DNA of 64,000 nt from Pseudomonas sp. P8_229 (GTDB lineage Bacteria > Pseudomonadota > Gammaproteobacteria > Pseudomonadales > Pseudomonadaceae): assembly GCF_034008635.1 (NCBI RefSeq), contig NZ_CP125378.1:4340501-4404500 (forward strand), written 5' to 3'. This document shows positions 8,322-16,706 of the stretch, one piece after another (position 1 is the stretch's first letter; each line of letters starts with the position of its first letter). The notes under the pieces are model-generated. The model did not search any database, was not told the DNA's origin, and was given only the letters and a program-made list of their open reading frames with translations. A program made the position numbers and the translations under genes.

Positions 8322-9208
8322 TGGATTATCCCAATAGTGTTCCCAGCGCTGGTCTGGTGAACGGAAAGTTTGTTGATGAAGACCCGATCAAAGGCTCGCC
8401 GGGCTCTTTGATTCCTGCCAGTTGGGGCAACGGTGTTACCCAGGAAATCCTCGGGGTGGTGCGGGCCGGGGGGCTGACGCCAAGTGAGGCGTCGAATACT
8501 CAATTGCTCGGCGCTCTGCGCAGCAACCAATTGTTCCAGACGGCTGCACCATTCGATGCCAGCCGTTCGGCAGCAACGTCTGAGTTTGTCCAGCGCGCGC
8601 TGGGCAATTACGCCGGGGCGCGTGGTGTGTCTGCCGCGACGCAACTGACGGCAGCGGATGTGGGCTGGGCGATTGGTCTGGGGGGAAACTCGGCGTACAC
8701 CGTAACCTTGCCGGATATCACCACGGTCCCTAACGGTGCGACGATCGGCTTTCACTGTCGCAGTAATGCCGTGATCACCGTCGCTTGCATGAGTGGCACA
8801 CAAATAAGCCCGCAAGGCGCCTATTTGACCTCGATTGTGATGAACAGCGGCGAGAGTGCCAACGTTGTCAAAGAGAACGGCATCTGGACGGTTCATGGCA
8901 CGGCCAGTCTGAAGTATGCCGCGCTGTTTTCCGGACTGGTGAGCAACCCCGGATATCAGAAACATGCCAGCGGCAATATCGATCAGTGGGGCTCGGGAAT
9001 GTCGAATGCCGAGGGCAATGTGTACGTGACATTTCCGATCCCGTTCCCAAGGGGCTATTTCTCGCTGGTGGCAACCCATTCGGGAGGCGATGCGGCGATG
9101 GTTGCTGTGATCGCATACAACCAGCAGGGCTGCACGCTGAGAATTCGCAATGCTGCCGCTCAAGTGAGCGCAGGTTGGTCTGTGAACTATTTTGCAAAGG
9201 GGTATTGA
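8321..9208 (+). CDS. Tail fibre protein 4, gp53-like C-terminal domain
   Basis: A protein of 295 residues beginning with the shared module (MDYPNSVPSAGLVNGKFVDE). Start chosen at the ATG that overlaps the previous stop; GGAGAAAA upstream serves as ribosome-binding site. The C-terminal 80 residues (from about YQKHASGNIDQWGSG to the final NYFAKGY) match the gp53-like fibre tip known from R-pyocin and many phage fibres: a conserved G-x-x-x-QWG, then FPxPFP, then an aromatic-rich end. The last residues are the receptor-contact region in that family. The next gene starts directly after the stop (TGAATG). Confidence 0.88.
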   Translation: MDYPNSVPSAGLVNGKFVDEDPIKGSPGSLIPASWGNGVTQEILGVVRAGGLTPSEASNTQLLGALRSNQLFQTAAPFDASRSAATSEFVQRALGNYAGARGVSAATQLTAADVGWAIGLGGNSAYTVTLPDITTVPNGATIGFHCRSNAVITVACMSGTQISPQGAYLTSIVMNSGESANVVKENGIWTVHGTASLKYAALFSGLVSNPGYQKHASGNIDQWGSGMSNAEGNVYVTFPIPFPRGYFSLVATHSGGDAAMVAVIAYNQQGCTLRIRNAAAQVSAGWSVNYFAKGY

Positions 9209-9655
9209 ATGAACCCGTTCAATGTTTTGTTCAGCGCCAGCACCCGGAGCGCGTATGTGCCGGGTATCAACTCGACGGATATTCCCGACGACGTTATTGA
9301 AATTCCTCAGGGCTATTGGATCTCGCTGCTGCAGCAATTGGCGGTCACTCCAAAAATGATTGGCGTGAGTGCCGATAACGGCTATCCGATTCTGGTCGAT
9401 CCGCCGCCACCCTCGCCGGATGAAGCCGCTGACGCCGAGCGTTCCTGGCGCACGGCGCAACTGGCCGCCACCGACGGTCTGGTGGCCCGTGACCGCGATG
9501 AGCTGGAGGACGGCGGCGGTACCACGCTGACCACCGAGCAATACGCGCAATTGCAAACCTATCGCCGTGAGTTGCGTGACTGGCCGCAAGGCTCCTTCTT
9601 TCCGTTCAGCGAGCATCGGCCGGTAGCGCCGCAGTGGTTGGCTGCTGTGGTCTAA
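9209..9655 (+). CDS. Tail fibre assembly chaperone 4 (tail APC-like)
   Basis: A protein of 148 residues. The C-terminal half closely parallels chaperone 3: SWRTAQLAATDGLVARDRDE, a TTLTTEQYAQL helix, then YRRELRDWP and a final basic/proline tail. The N-terminal 55 residues (MNPFNVLFSASTRSAYVPG) differ from chaperone 3, so fibre-specific and common parts have been exchanged separately. The start follows the fibre 4 stop with no gap. Expected to fold fibre 4; whether it can serve other fibres is unknown. Confidence 0.85.
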   Translation: MNPFNVLFSASTRSAYVPGINSTDIPDDVIEIPQGYWISLLQQLAVTPKMIGVSADNGYPILVDPPPPSPDEAADAERSWRTAQLAATDGLVARDRDELEDGGGTTLTTEQYAQLQTYRRELRDWPQGSFFPFSEHRPVAPQWLAAVV

Positions 9656-9673
9656 GTCTTCAAGGATGTTGAA

Positions 9674-10831
9674 ATGGATTACCCAAAAAGTGTTCCCAGC
9701 GTCGGGCTGGTGAATGGCAAGTTCGTCAATGAAGATGTTGTTGCTGGGTTGCCGGGATCGTTGATCCCGGCAACTTGGGGCAATAGTGTTACCGATGAGC
9801 TGTTGAATGTCGTCAGGTCCGCTGGTTTCGAACCGAGTGAAGACGATACAACTCAACTTCTACGAGCCGTTAAAAAACTCAGTCAGGCAGGTGAAGATAA
9901 ACATGCCGCAGATATCGGCGCAGCCAATCTTTACATGGCCAACTATGTGCCTGCCATCTCAACGCTAAAGGATGGATTGGCATTGCGCTTTACTGCCGGT
10001 AACGCCAATAACGGAGCCAGTACCTTTGCACCGAACGGGTTGTTGCCCAAGCCGCTTTTGAGTCTGGGACTGAGTGCGTTGCGGCCTGCCGAGATTGTTG
10101 GTGGCAGCGTGTGTTCGGTGGTGTACAGCGCCGCACTGGACAGTTGGGTGCTGGTGTATGCGAGCGGCGGCAATGCTGCGAGTGGCCGGCTGCTTGAGGT
10201 GAAAACATTTACCGCATCTGGAACCTATGTGCCAACGGTCGGGATGAAAAATGTGCTGGTCAAGGTGGTGGGCGGTGGTGGTGGCAGCGCAGGCGTTGGC
10301 GCAACCAGCGGCACTCAATATGGCGTTTGTGGTGGCGGCTCTTCCGGGAGTTATGCGCAGGCATGGCTGGATGCGAAGACGCTTGGCAGCAGCCAAATTG
10401 TCACCGTCGGTGCCGCAGGGGCGGCAGGCGCTCCAGCGAGCGCTGGAGGAACCGGTGGAACGAGCTCGTTTGGCGCCTTCGTGACGGCTCCGGGAGGCGG
10501 GGGATCGCGGTGGATCGAGCTGGTTGCACCGAACGGTAATGGCCTTTACGCAGGCGGTTCACCAGGTGTTGTCGCTTCTGGAGGAAATATCGTCAATTTT
10601 GCTGGTACTTCCGGTTCCCCCGGGATCTCGATAGCCGGGCCTACGCTCGCCGGACATGGCGCCAGTTCGCCTTTGGGGGCGGGGGGAACAGGGAACAGCT
10701 TTGGTGGCCCTGCCAGCATCGGATCCGGATACGGTTCTGGTGGCGGCGGAGTCGCCAATGCTCCAAACCAACCCGGACGGTCAGGCTCAGCCGGTGCACC
10801 CGGTGCAGTGATCGTCTACGAGTACGCCTGA
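9674..10831 (+). CDS. Tail fibre protein 5, glycine-rich C-terminus
   Basis: A protein of 385 residues and the most diverged copy of the shared N-terminal module (EDVVAGLPGSLIPATWGNSV, then TDELLNVV instead of TQEIL). Residues about 70-165 are a shaft-like domain (TAGNANNGASTFAPNGLLPK resembles side-fibre repeats). Residues about 175-385 form a long glycine-rich tip (VVGGGGGSAGVG, GGTGNSFGG, GYGSGGGGVAN) of the same kind as fibre 3. It is the last fibre before the lysis genes. The stop overlaps the next start (ATGA). Confidence 0.85.
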   Translation: MDYPKSVPSVGLVNGKFVNEDVVAGLPGSLIPATWGNSVTDELLNVVRSAGFEPSEDDTTQLLRAVKKLSQAGEDKHAADIGAANLYMANYVPAISTLKDGLALRFTAGNANNGASTFAPNGLLPKPLLSLGLSALRPAEIVGGSVCSVVYSAALDSWVLVYASGGNAASGRLLEVKTFTASGTYVPTVGMKNVLVKVVGGGGGSAGVGATSGTQYGVCGGGSSGSYAQAWLDAKTLGSSQIVTVGAAGAAGAPASAGGTGGTSSFGAFVTAPGGGGSRWIELVAPNGNGLYAGGSPGVVASGGNIVNFAGTSGSPGISIAGPTLAGHGASSPLGAGGTGNSFGGPASIGSGYGSGGGGVANAPNQPGRSGSAGAPGAVIVYEYA

Positions 10832-11085
10832 TGAAAACCTACGCACGCATCGTCAATAACACGGTGGTCGAGTTGTTCTCCACCGAAGGCAATATGGCCG
10901 AGATGTTTCACCCGGACCTGCTCTGGGTCGATATCACCGACATTACCCCGACACCGCAAATCGATTGGACAGCCAACTTCGGCACCCTCGGCTGGGTATT
11001 CGTATCAACTGAGGAAAAGGTCCCTGACAGCACCCTGAAAACTCTGGCAAAAAAATGGCTGACAGGCATAAGCCCTCAACCATGA
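10831..11085 (+). CDS. Short tail fibre accessory protein 5
   Basis: Only 84 residues. The N-terminal 45 residues (MKTYARIVNNTVVELFST) match the beta domain that begins chaperone 3. The helical tail-assembly domain with the YRxxLRDWP motif is absent; instead it ends with a short GWVFVSTEEK region. No remnant of the missing domain is visible in the 33 bases before the endolysin gene. It may therefore be a complete small protein rather than a fresh truncation; proteins of this length are common next to tailocin fibres as I recall. Start overlaps the fibre 5 stop. Confidence 0.75.
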   Translation: MKTYARIVNNTVVELFSTEGNMAEMFHPDLLWVDITDITPTPQIDWTANFGTLGWVFVSTEEKVPDSTLKTLAKKWLTGISPQP

Positions 11086-11118
11086 TTCAATCGCAACATC
11101 CAGGGAGGATTACGCATT

Positions 11119-11685
11119 ATGCAAATTACAGAAGACAACCTTAAAACCATCATGCCCAACGCCCGCAGCCAAGCGGGCGTTTTTGTTTCTGCGCTCAACA
11201 GCGCCATGGCCAGCCATTGCATTGATACGCCCAAGCGTGTCGCTGCATTTCTCGCGCAAATCGGCCACGAGTCAGGCCAATTGCAGTACGTGCGGGAGCT
11301 GGGCAACAACCAGTATCTGAGCAAATACGACACTGGCACGTTGGCGCTTCGATTGGGCAACACCCCGGAGGCGGACGGCGACGGCCAGAAGTATCGCGGT
11401 CGCGGGCTGATCCAGATCACCGGTCGCAGCAATTATCGTCAGTGCAGCCTCGGCCTGTTCGGTGACGAACGCTTGCTGTCGCTGCCGGAGTTGCTGGAGC
11501 AGCCGCAATGGGCGGCGGAATCCGCCGCATGGTTCTGGGAGCTGAACGGCTTGAACGAACTGGCGGATCGCGAGCAGTTCAACAGCATCACCCGCCGGAT
11601 CAACGGCGGGTTGAATGGCTTGCAGGATCGCCTCGACATCTGGGCGCGGGCGAGGGCAGTGCTATGTCCATCTCCTGGCGCGTAA
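11119..11685 (+). CDS. Endolysin, glycoside hydrolase family 19
   Basis: A protein of 188 residues of the GH19 chitinase-like lysozyme family. It would cut the glycan strands of peptidoglycan to release particles. Visible features: FLAQIGHESGQL with the first catalytic Glu at residue 51, a second acidic position in VRELGNNQ (about 60), the YRGRGLIQITGR motif (about 94-105), and a C-terminal INGGLNG loop. There is no signal peptide, so it would depend on a holin; none is seen in the window and it may lie upstream with the tailocin regulators. AGGGAGGA precedes the start. Overlaps the Rz gene by 22 bases. Confidence 0.92.
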   Translation: MQITEDNLKTIMPNARSQAGVFVSALNSAMASHCIDTPKRVAAFLAQIGHESGQLQYVRELGNNQYLSKYDTGTLALRLGNTPEADGDGQKYRGRGLIQITGRSNYRQCSLGLFGDERLLSLPELLEQPQWAAESAAWFWELNGLNELADREQFNSITRRINGGLNGLQDRLDIWARARAVLCPSPGA

Positions 11686-12182
11686 TCGGCGTTCTGTCGT
11701 TGGCTGTGATTGCGGCCGCGCTGGCCTGGCACGTTCAGGACTGGCGCTATGGCCGCCAACTGGCCGAGCAGGCGCGACTGCAGGCCGACACCCTCAATCA
11801 ACTGACCTCGGCCGCCGCCACCGCGCAGCAGGCTGAGCAGGACAAGCGTCTGGCCCTCGAGCAACGCCTCGCCGCCAGTGAACAAACCCACTATCGAGCC
11901 ATGAGCGATGCCCAACGTGATCAGGATCGCCTGCGCGATCGTCTTGCCACTGCTGATCTGCGCCTGTCAGTCCTTATCGACGCAGGCGACGCTGCCCAAG
12001 GCTGCGGGGTGCCAGCCACCACCGGCCCCGGCGGCGTGGATCATGCAACCGTACGCGCCCGACTTGACCCGGCGCATGCTCAACGAATTATCGCCATCAC
12101 CGACACCGGCGACCGTGGACTGATTGCCCTGCAGGCGTGTCAGGCCTATGTCAGAGCGCTGGCGCCTGAACATTTTGAATGA
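11664..12182 (+). CDS. Rz-like inner-membrane spanin subunit
   Basis: A protein of 172 residues. One N-terminal membrane segment (about residues 6-22, VIGVLSLAVIAAALAW) is followed by a long charged helix rich in Gln, Ala and Glu (about 30-100) and a C-terminal region about as expected for i-spanins. It would span the periplasm and fuse with the outer-membrane partner encoded inside it (11908-12123) to break the outer membrane in the last step of lysis. The ATG lies inside the end of the endolysin gene. The gene ends 68 bases before the cinA start chosen here. Confidence 0.85.
   Translation: MSISWRVIGVLSLAVIAAALAWHVQDWRYGRQLAEQARLQADTLNQLTSAAATAQQAEQDKRLALEQRLAASEQTHYRAMSDAQRDQDRLRDRLATADLRLSVLIDAGDAAQGCGVPATTGPGGVDHATVRARLDPAHAQRIIAITDTGDRGLIALQACQAYVRALAPEHFE
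11908..12123 (+). CDS. Rz1-like outer-membrane lipoprotein spanin, nested in Rz
   Basis: A 71-residue reading frame wholly inside the Rz gene, in the +1 frame relative to it. It starts MPNVIRIACAIVLPLLICAC, a lipoprotein signal with a probable lipidated Cys at residue 20. The mature part is short and proline-rich (QPPPAPAAW, SPSPTPATV), as in Rz1 proteins. Nested Rz/Rz1 pairs are well known in phages. The overlap, lipobox and proline content together make chance unlikely. It anchors in the inner leaflet of the outer membrane. Confidence 0.85.
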   Translation: MPNVIRIACAIVLPLLICACQSLSTQATLPKAAGCQPPPAPAAWIMQPYAPDLTRRMLNELSPSPTPATVD

Positions 12183-12250
12183 GTCTGTGTATTGAAAGCG
12201 CAACCGGCTCGTGTACGGTGGGAGTCATTCCACCCGATCCGGAGCGCACC

Positions 12251-12751
12251 GTGAAAGAGATCACTCAACTGGCCGCCGAGCTTGGCCGACGTCTGCAATT
12301 GCTCAATGCCCACGTCACCACCGCCGAATCCTGCACCGGTGGCGGGATTGCGGAAGCGATCACGCGGATTCCGGGGAGTTCGGCCTGGTTCGAGGCCGGT
12401 TACGTGACCTACTCCAACCGCCAGAAAACCCAGCAACTGAATGTCCCTGCCGAATTGTTCGGCACGGTGGGGGCGGTCAGTCGCGAGGTGGTCGAGTCGA
12501 TGGTGCGTGGCGCGCAGAAGCACAGCCTGGCGCGGTTTGCCGTGGCGGTCAGCGGCGTGGCCGGCCCTGACGGCGGCACACCGAACAAACCGGTGGGCAC
12601 CGTGTGGCTGGCCTGGGGCGTGGGCGATGCGCTTTCCAGCGAGGTCCAGCACTTCTCAGGTGGCCGCGACGAAGTCCGCCGACAAACGGTGAAGGCCGCG
12701 CTAGAGGGGCTGTTGCGACTAGCGGCACGAGAAATCGAAAATCAGGGGTAG
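12251..12751 (+). CDS. cinA: CinA C-terminal domain / nicotinamide-nucleotide amidohydrolase (PncC) family
   Basis: A protein of 166 residues consisting of the CinA C-terminal domain only, as is usual for Pseudomonas cinA next to recA. It deamidates nicotinamide mononucleotide to nicotinate mononucleotide in pyridine nucleotide recycling. Visible motifs: [16 protein letters not shown] (about 23-38), GYVTYSN (about 51-57), [19 protein letters not shown] (about 98-116). The GTG start is chosen because GGAGCG lies 7 bases upstream and the protein then begins at the family's usual place; an upstream in-frame ATG at 12179 would add 24 unrelated residues. It marks the downstream edge of the tail/lysis cluster. 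Confidence 0.9.
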   Translation: MKEITQLAAELGRRLQLLNAHVTTAESCTGGGIAEAITRIPGSSAWFEAGYVTYSNRQKTQQLNVPAELFGTVGAVSREVVESMVRGAQKHSLARFAVAVSGVAGPDGGTPNKPVGTVWLAWGVGDALSSEVQHFSGGRDEVRRQTVKAALEGLLRLAAREIENQG

Positions 12752-12778
12752 GCGATCCGCGAACGCTGTGGAATAATA

Positions 12779-12794
12779 CTGGCTACTTATACAG
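12779..12794 (+). promoter_or_regulatory. LexA box upstream of recA
   Basis: CTGGCTACTTATACAG, fitting the CTG-N10-CAG consensus, lies 40 bases before the recA ATG. It would put recA (and recX by read-through) under SOS control. Confidence 0.85.
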
Positions 12795-12834
12795 GTGTTG
12801 GCCGTCAGGCCTTATTGATTACGTGAGGACTTTA

Positions 12835-13893
12835 ATGGACGACAACAAGAAGAAAGCCTTGGCTGCGGCCCTGGGTCAGATCGAACGTCAATTCGGCAAG
12901 GGTGCCGTAATGCGTATGGGCGATCAGGACCGTCAGGCGATCCCGGCCATTTCCACTGGCTCTCTGGGGCTGGACATCGCACTCGGCATCGGCGGTCTGC
13001 CAAAAGGCCGTATTGTTGAAATCTACGGTCCTGAATCCTCCGGTAAAACCACGCTGACACTGTCCGTGATCGCCCAGGCTCAAAAAGCCGGCGCGACCTG
13101 CGCATTCGTCGACGCCGAACACGCCCTCGACCCTGAGTACGCCGGCAAACTGGGCGTCAATGTCGACGACCTGCTGGTTTCCCAGCCGGACACCGGCGAG
13201 CAGGCACTGGAAATCACCGACATGCTGGTGCGCTCCAACGCCGTAGACGTGATCATCGTCGACTCCGTGGCCGCTCTGGTACCGAAGGCTGAAATCGAAG
13301 GCGAAATGGGTGACATGCACGTGGGCCTGCAGGCTCGTCTGATGTCCCAGGCGCTGCGTAAAATCACCGGTAACATCAAGAACGCCAACTGCCTGGTGAT
13401 CTTCATCAACCAGATCCGCATGAAGATCGGCGTGATGTTCGGCAGCCCGGAAACCACCACTGGTGGTAACGCGCTGAAGTTCTATGCTTCGGTCCGTCTC
13501 GACATCCGCCGTACCGGCGCGGTGAAGGAAGGCGACGAAGTGGTTGGTAGCGAAACCCGCGTCAAGGTTGTGAAGAACAAGGTGGCTTCGCCGTTCCGTC
13601 AGGCCGAGTTCCAGATTCTTTACGGCAAAGGCATCTACCTCAATGGCGAGATGATCGACCTGGGTGTGCTGCACGGTTTCGTTGAGAAGTCCGGCGCCTG
13701 GTATGCCTATGAAGGCACCAAGATCGGTCAGGGCAAGGCCAACTCGGCCAAGTTCCTGGCAGACAACCCGGAAGTCGCAGCGAAGCTTGAGAAGCAACTG
13801 CGTGACAAACTGCTGACACCAGCAGTGATCGCCGACTCCAAGGCTTCTGCGGTCAAAGAGACCGAAGACGACCTGGCTGACGCTGATATCTGA
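12835..13893 (+). CDS. recA: Recombinase RecA
   Basis: A protein of 352 residues, full length for RecA. It forms the ATP-dependent filament on single-stranded DNA, drives homologous recombination and triggers LexA self-cleavage. Walker A is GPESSGKT at residues 65-72; the [11 protein letters not shown]alker B region is near 140; the L2 loop contains [17 protein letters not shown]; the C-terminus is acidic ([10 protein letters not shown]). TGAGGAC precedes the ATG. The nearby LexA box and immediately following recX are the classic arrangement. In Pseudomonas pyocin systems activated RecA also relieves repression of the tail genes, which here lie just upstream. Confidence 0.99.
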   Translation: MDDNKKKALAAALGQIERQFGKGAVMRMGDQDRQAIPAISTGSLGLDIALGIGGLPKGRIVEIYGPESSGKTTLTLSVIAQAQKAGATCAFVDAEHALDPEYAGKLGVNVDDLLVSQPDTGEQALEITDMLVRSNAVDVIIVDSVAALVPKAEIEGEMGDMHVGLQARLMSQALRKITGNIKNANCLVIFINQIRMKIGVMFGSPETTTGGNALKFYASVRLDIRRTGAVKEGDEVVGSETRVKVVKNKVASPFRQAEFQILYGKGIYLNGEMIDLGVLHGFVEKSGAWYAYEGTKIGQGKANSAKFLADNPEVAAKLEKQLRDKLLTPAVIADSKASAVKETEDDLADADI

Positions 13894-13901
13894 TCGCAGC
13901 G

Positions 13902-14372
13902 ATGACCACCGCCGTACTCGATACCCTCGTCGCGGTGCGGCGAACCGCCATGGACCTGCTCGCTCGACGCGAGCACGGTCGAGTCGAACTGACGCGCAAA
14001 CTGCGTCAGCGTGGCGCTGAGGCGCAGATGATCGAAACAGCCCTCGACCGTTTGACGGAAGAGGGGCTGCTTTCCGAAGCCCGTTATCTTGAAAGTTTTG
14101 TTTCCTACCGTGCCCGTTCCGGCTACGGCCCTTTGCGTATTCGCGAAGAGTTGGGCCAGCGCGGTTTGCAGCGCGCCGATATCGAACTCGCCCTGCGCGA
14201 AAGCGGTATCGACTGGCAGGGGCAGCTTCGGGATACGTGGCAGCGAAAATTCTCCGGGCAGTTGCCCATTGATGCCAAGGCGCGGGCCAGACAAGGCCGG
14301 TTCCTCGCGTATCGGGGCTTTTCGATGGAGATGATCAACCGCTTGTTCAGCGGCAGAGGGATGGACGATTAA
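13902..14372 (+). CDS. recX: Regulatory protein RecX
   Basis: A protein of 156 residues, the usual RecX size. RecX binds the RecA filament and limits its activity. Typical features: [18 protein letters not shown] (about 22-39), a [29 protein letters not shown] block (about 55-84), and [13 protein letters not shown] near the end. It starts 8 bases after the recA stop with no terminator between, so it is expressed by read-through. A strong terminator follows it. Confidence 0.97.
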   Translation: MTTAVLDTLVAVRRTAMDLLARREHGRVELTRKLRQRGAEAQMIETALDRLTEEGLLSEARYLESFVSYRARSGYGPLRIREELGQRGLQRADIELALRESGIDWQGQLRDTWQRKFSGQLPIDAKARARQGRFLAYRGFSMEMINRLFSGRGMDD

Positions 14373-14384
14373 GACGCTTCACTA

Positions 14385-14423
14385 AAAACGGCCCGCTATG
14401 AAAATAGCGGGCCGTTTTTTTTT
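14385..14423. terminator. Bidirectional terminator between recX and the LOG-family gene
   Basis: A stem of AAAACGGCCCGCTA and its complement around a short loop is flanked by A-runs on one side and T-runs on the other. It can therefore stop transcription from both converging genes. Confidence 0.9.
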
Positions 14424-14427
14424 GCCT

Positions 14428-15546
14428 TCAAATTACCTTGGATGGCTCACGTGTACGTTGTGTGGTCTGCGGTTTGGTGTGGGCCCAGTTCTCCGGGAGA
14501 TTGATGTAATCCACCAGCTCCCTGAGTCGGCCGTGATCCCGGGCATTGAACGCGAAGGCCAACCGCACCAGATGGCTGTACTGCGCTTCGTCGTGTTCCT
14601 CGCCGCTGTAGGCGTGTTGATGGAACTGGTCACTCAGGCACAGGTCGGCGAAAGCTTCCTGCATATGCTCCAGCGCCTGGTCGCTGAGTTTGTGATTCAT
14701 GCGAATCACGAACTGGCGCTTGAGCCAGCGACTGGAGTGGAAGTTGCTGTAGAACTGATTGATCTGCTCCACGGCCTCATCGACGTTGTAGACCAGCCGC
14801 ATCAGTTTCAGGTCGGTGGGCAGGATGTAGCGATTGTCTTCGAGTTGCTGGCGAATGAAGTCCAGTGCGCCCTGCCAGAACGTTCCGCCGGGTGTATCCA
14901 GCAACACCACCGGCACTAATGGGCTTTTTCCGGTCTGGATCAGGGTCAGTACTTCCAGTGCCTCGTCCAGGGTCCCGAACCCGCCGGGGCAGAGCACCAG
15001 TGCATCGGCTTCCTTGACGAAGAACAGCTTGCGGGTGAAGAAGAAATGGAACGGCAGCAGGTTACCGGTGCCGTCCACTGTCGGGTTGGCATGTTGCTCG
15101 AAGGGCAGGGTGATATTGAACCCGAGGCTGTGATCGCGACCGGCGCCTTCGTGTGCGGCGGCCATGATCCCGCCACCGGCACCGGTGATGACCATCATGT
15201 CCGAGCGCGTCAGGGCCGCGCCAAGTTCCCGGGCCATTGCATACAGCGGATGCTCGATCGGCGTGCGCGCCGAGCCGAACACGGTGACTTTGCGTCGTCC
15301 CTTGAATTGTTCCAGCACCCGGAACGCCTGCTCCAGTTCGCGCAGGGCTTGCAGGGTGATCTTGGCGTTCCAGCGGTTGTGATCTTCCTGAGCCATGCGC
15401 AGCACGGTCAGGATCATGTCGCGATAAATCGGCAGGTTCGGGCTATTGGGGGAAACCTGGTTGAGTTGTTCTTCGACCTTGCTGATGAGGTCGGGGCCGC
15501 TTTCCTGAAAATGACGGCTGAGCAGGTCATTCGGTTGGTAAGGCAT
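14428..15546 (-). CDS. LOG family protein (TIGR00730-like nucleotide N-ribohydrolase)
   Basis: A protein of 372 residues. The Rossmann-like LOG domain (about residues 85-270) shows VTVFGSAR (87-94), TGAGGGIM (121-128) and PGGFGTLDE (187-195), the family's catalytic/nucleotide motif. LOG proteins and bacterial relatives such as PpnN split nucleoside monophosphates into base and ribose 5-phosphate. The extra N- and C-terminal helical regions (1-80, 290-372) are longer than in plant LOG and recall PpnN, which has PGG-x-GT at the same site. Substrate is not known here. Convergent with recX, sharing the terminator. Confidence 0.85.
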   Translation of the reverse strand: MPYQPNDLLSRHFQESGPDLISKVEEQLNQVSPNSPNLPIYRDMILTVLRMAQEDHNRWNAKITLQALRELEQAFRVLEQFKGRRKVTVFGSARTPIEHPLYAMARELGAALTRSDMMVITGAGGGIMAAAHEGAGRDHSLGFNITLPFEQHANPTVDGTGNLLPFHFFFTRKLFFVKEADALVLCPGGFGTLDEALEVLTLIQTGKSPLVPVVLLDTPGGTFWQGALDFIRQQLEDNRYILPTDLKLMRLVYNVDEAVEQINQFYSNFHSSRWLKRQFVIRMNHKLSDQALEHMQEAFADLCLSDQFHQHAYSGEEHDEAQYSHLVRLAFAFNARDHGRLRELVDYINLPENWAHTKPQTTQRTREPSKVI

Positions 15547-15899
15547 TCAACGTCTCCTTCTGCACAGAGCTTGTGGCCCTGACGTGCGGCGTCAGTGCCG
15601 CGCTGCAAATAACACACACTCGGCAGCTCCTTTTTCTGCCGTGAACAGGTGATCGGGAATACTTTGAATCTAGACCCTCGCGAGCCATTGCGCTGAGTTG
15701 ATCATTACGCCGCGACGTCTTTTCTGGCAACCGTTGCTTGTCGATTGGCAAAGGAAGTTCACCGCTCGTCCGAACGTACGCCGTAGAGCAATCGCTCTGA
15801 TTTACTAACTTACAGGCACCGTACGACAGCTTTAGGTCAGCAACCGTTCACAAGGTGCGCGCTTTTCAAGGATTCGTGGGTGGCAAGGAGGCGGGATAG
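15547..15899. other. Intergenic region of about 350 bases
   Basis: Divergent spacer between the LOG gene (minus strand) and a small plus-strand gene. It must hold promoters for both, but I cannot pick out a convincing one. No reading frame with coding character, repeat or hairpin stands out. Confidence 0.4.
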
Positions 15900-16094
15900 A
15901 TGGCCAGAGTGATTCTGGAAATCGATACGCAGTTGTATCGGATGCTGAAAGCGTCAGCCGAGACCAATCAAGTGAGTCTCGAAGAGGAGTGCTGCCGTCG
16001 GTTGGCAGGTGGAGAGCGACGTTCTCGCTACTTGCAGGCCCTGGTGGCCGAATTGCGCGCCGAGGATGAACAGCGGCGCGCCAATACCGGGTGA
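15900..16094 (+). CDS. Small hypothetical protein, ribbon-helix-helix-like
   Basis: A protein of 64 residues with GGAGG 12 bases upstream of the ATG. The opening MARVILEIDTQLYRMLKASA, a beta strand followed by two helices, resembles Arc/CopG-type ribbon-helix-helix DNA-binding proteins, though the second half is a charged helix (RRSRYLQALVAELRAEDEQRR) with no dimer signature I can name. No toxin partner is adjacent: the next gene is convergent and codes for a secreted protein, with no gap between the two stops. Function unknown. Confidence 0.65.
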   Translation: MARVILEIDTQLYRMLKASAETNQVSLEEECCRRLAGGERRSRYLQALVAELRAEDEQRRANTG

Positions 16095-16520
16095 TTACTT
16101 CTTCTTCGCCGGGGCCGCTTTCGGGCAGTCGGAATCCTGATAACTGGCCGAGCCGATGGCCTTGTTGGTTTTATATTCAGAGAAGTCGTAACGCATGATC
16201 GCGCCCTTGGCCATCAGCTTGCGGTACGACGGGTTATTGCACACCGAAGCTCCCAGCTGGAAATACACGGCTTTTGGATCAGAGCGCATCTTTTCGGCGT
16301 GGCTTGCCTGCACACTCAGGTGGTTGATCAGGGTAACGCCCTCAACGGTGTAGCCTTGATCGAGAATGTCTTCGTTGATCGCCCGTGGCGTGCCGACGCT
16401 GCTTTGTTCGGCGATGTTGCGCAGTTCTTTGTTCAGATTCTGCTCTTTCAGGGACGCCGCTTGTGCGCTGAAGGACAAAGCCAGTGCGATGGCCGCGGTA
16501 GGAACGATAAGGCGCAGCAT
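16095..16520 (-). CDS. Secreted protein, PA3611-like (quorum-sensing-regulated virulence factor family)
   Basis: A protein of 141 residues with a clear signal peptide (LRLIVPTAAIALALSFSAQA, cut near residue 21). The mature domain is about 115 residues with two Cys (in VCNNPSYRKLM and DSDCPK) that could form a disulfide, and a Lys-rich tail (AAPAKKK). From memory it matches the PA3611 family, which in P. aeruginosa is quorum-controlled; its biochemical role is unknown. Stop codons of this gene and the small gene at 15900 touch. GGAGAG lies 6 bases before the start. Confidence 0.75.
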   Translation of the reverse strand: MLRLIVPTAAIALALSFSAQAASLKEQNLNKELRNIAEQSSVGTPRAINEDILDQGYTVEGVTLINHLSVQASHAEKMRSDPKAVYFQLGASVCNNPSYRKLMAKGAIMRYDFSEYKTNKAIGSASYQDSDCPKAAPAKKK

Positions 16521-16706
16521 GAAACTCTCCTGATTCAGTGACTGGTGGTTCGACCAGCCCCGTGGCTGTGCGTTCAGTGGCGCCGGATTATAGGGGAGCC
16601 GGTCGGGAGGGTACAGGTTTGCGCTCGCCGCTCTGTTAAACTGCCGGCCTTTATTGCCTTGCCGAGTGCTGTGCGTGTCGAGTTTCCCTGCTGTGGGGCG
16701 TTGCCC

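Larger units (their letters stand above)
3429..9806 (+). repeat. Five dispersed direct repeats: 5' ends of the tail-fibre genes
   Basis: About 130 bases at the start of each fibre gene are homologous (starting at 3429, 5230, 6922, 8321 and 9674). Each encodes MDYP, then an S[VI]P, GLV, a central FV[DN]E block, PGSLIPA, WGN and a V-T motif near residue 37. The copies differ mostly at third codon positions, so they have been kept by selection on the protein but are still close enough to recombine. Downstream of about residue 60 the genes share little sequence. Confidence 0.85.

Noticed and set aside
8252..9856. Long minus-strand frame opposite fibre 4 and neighbours
   Set aside because: It crosses two real genes and their overlapping junctions, and has no known domain.
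1..12182. Complete prophage
   Set aside because: No capsid, terminase, portal or integrase gene and no attachment repeats are seen on the downstream side, and the set ends directly at cinA. A tailocin is more likely, but the upstream part is outside the window.
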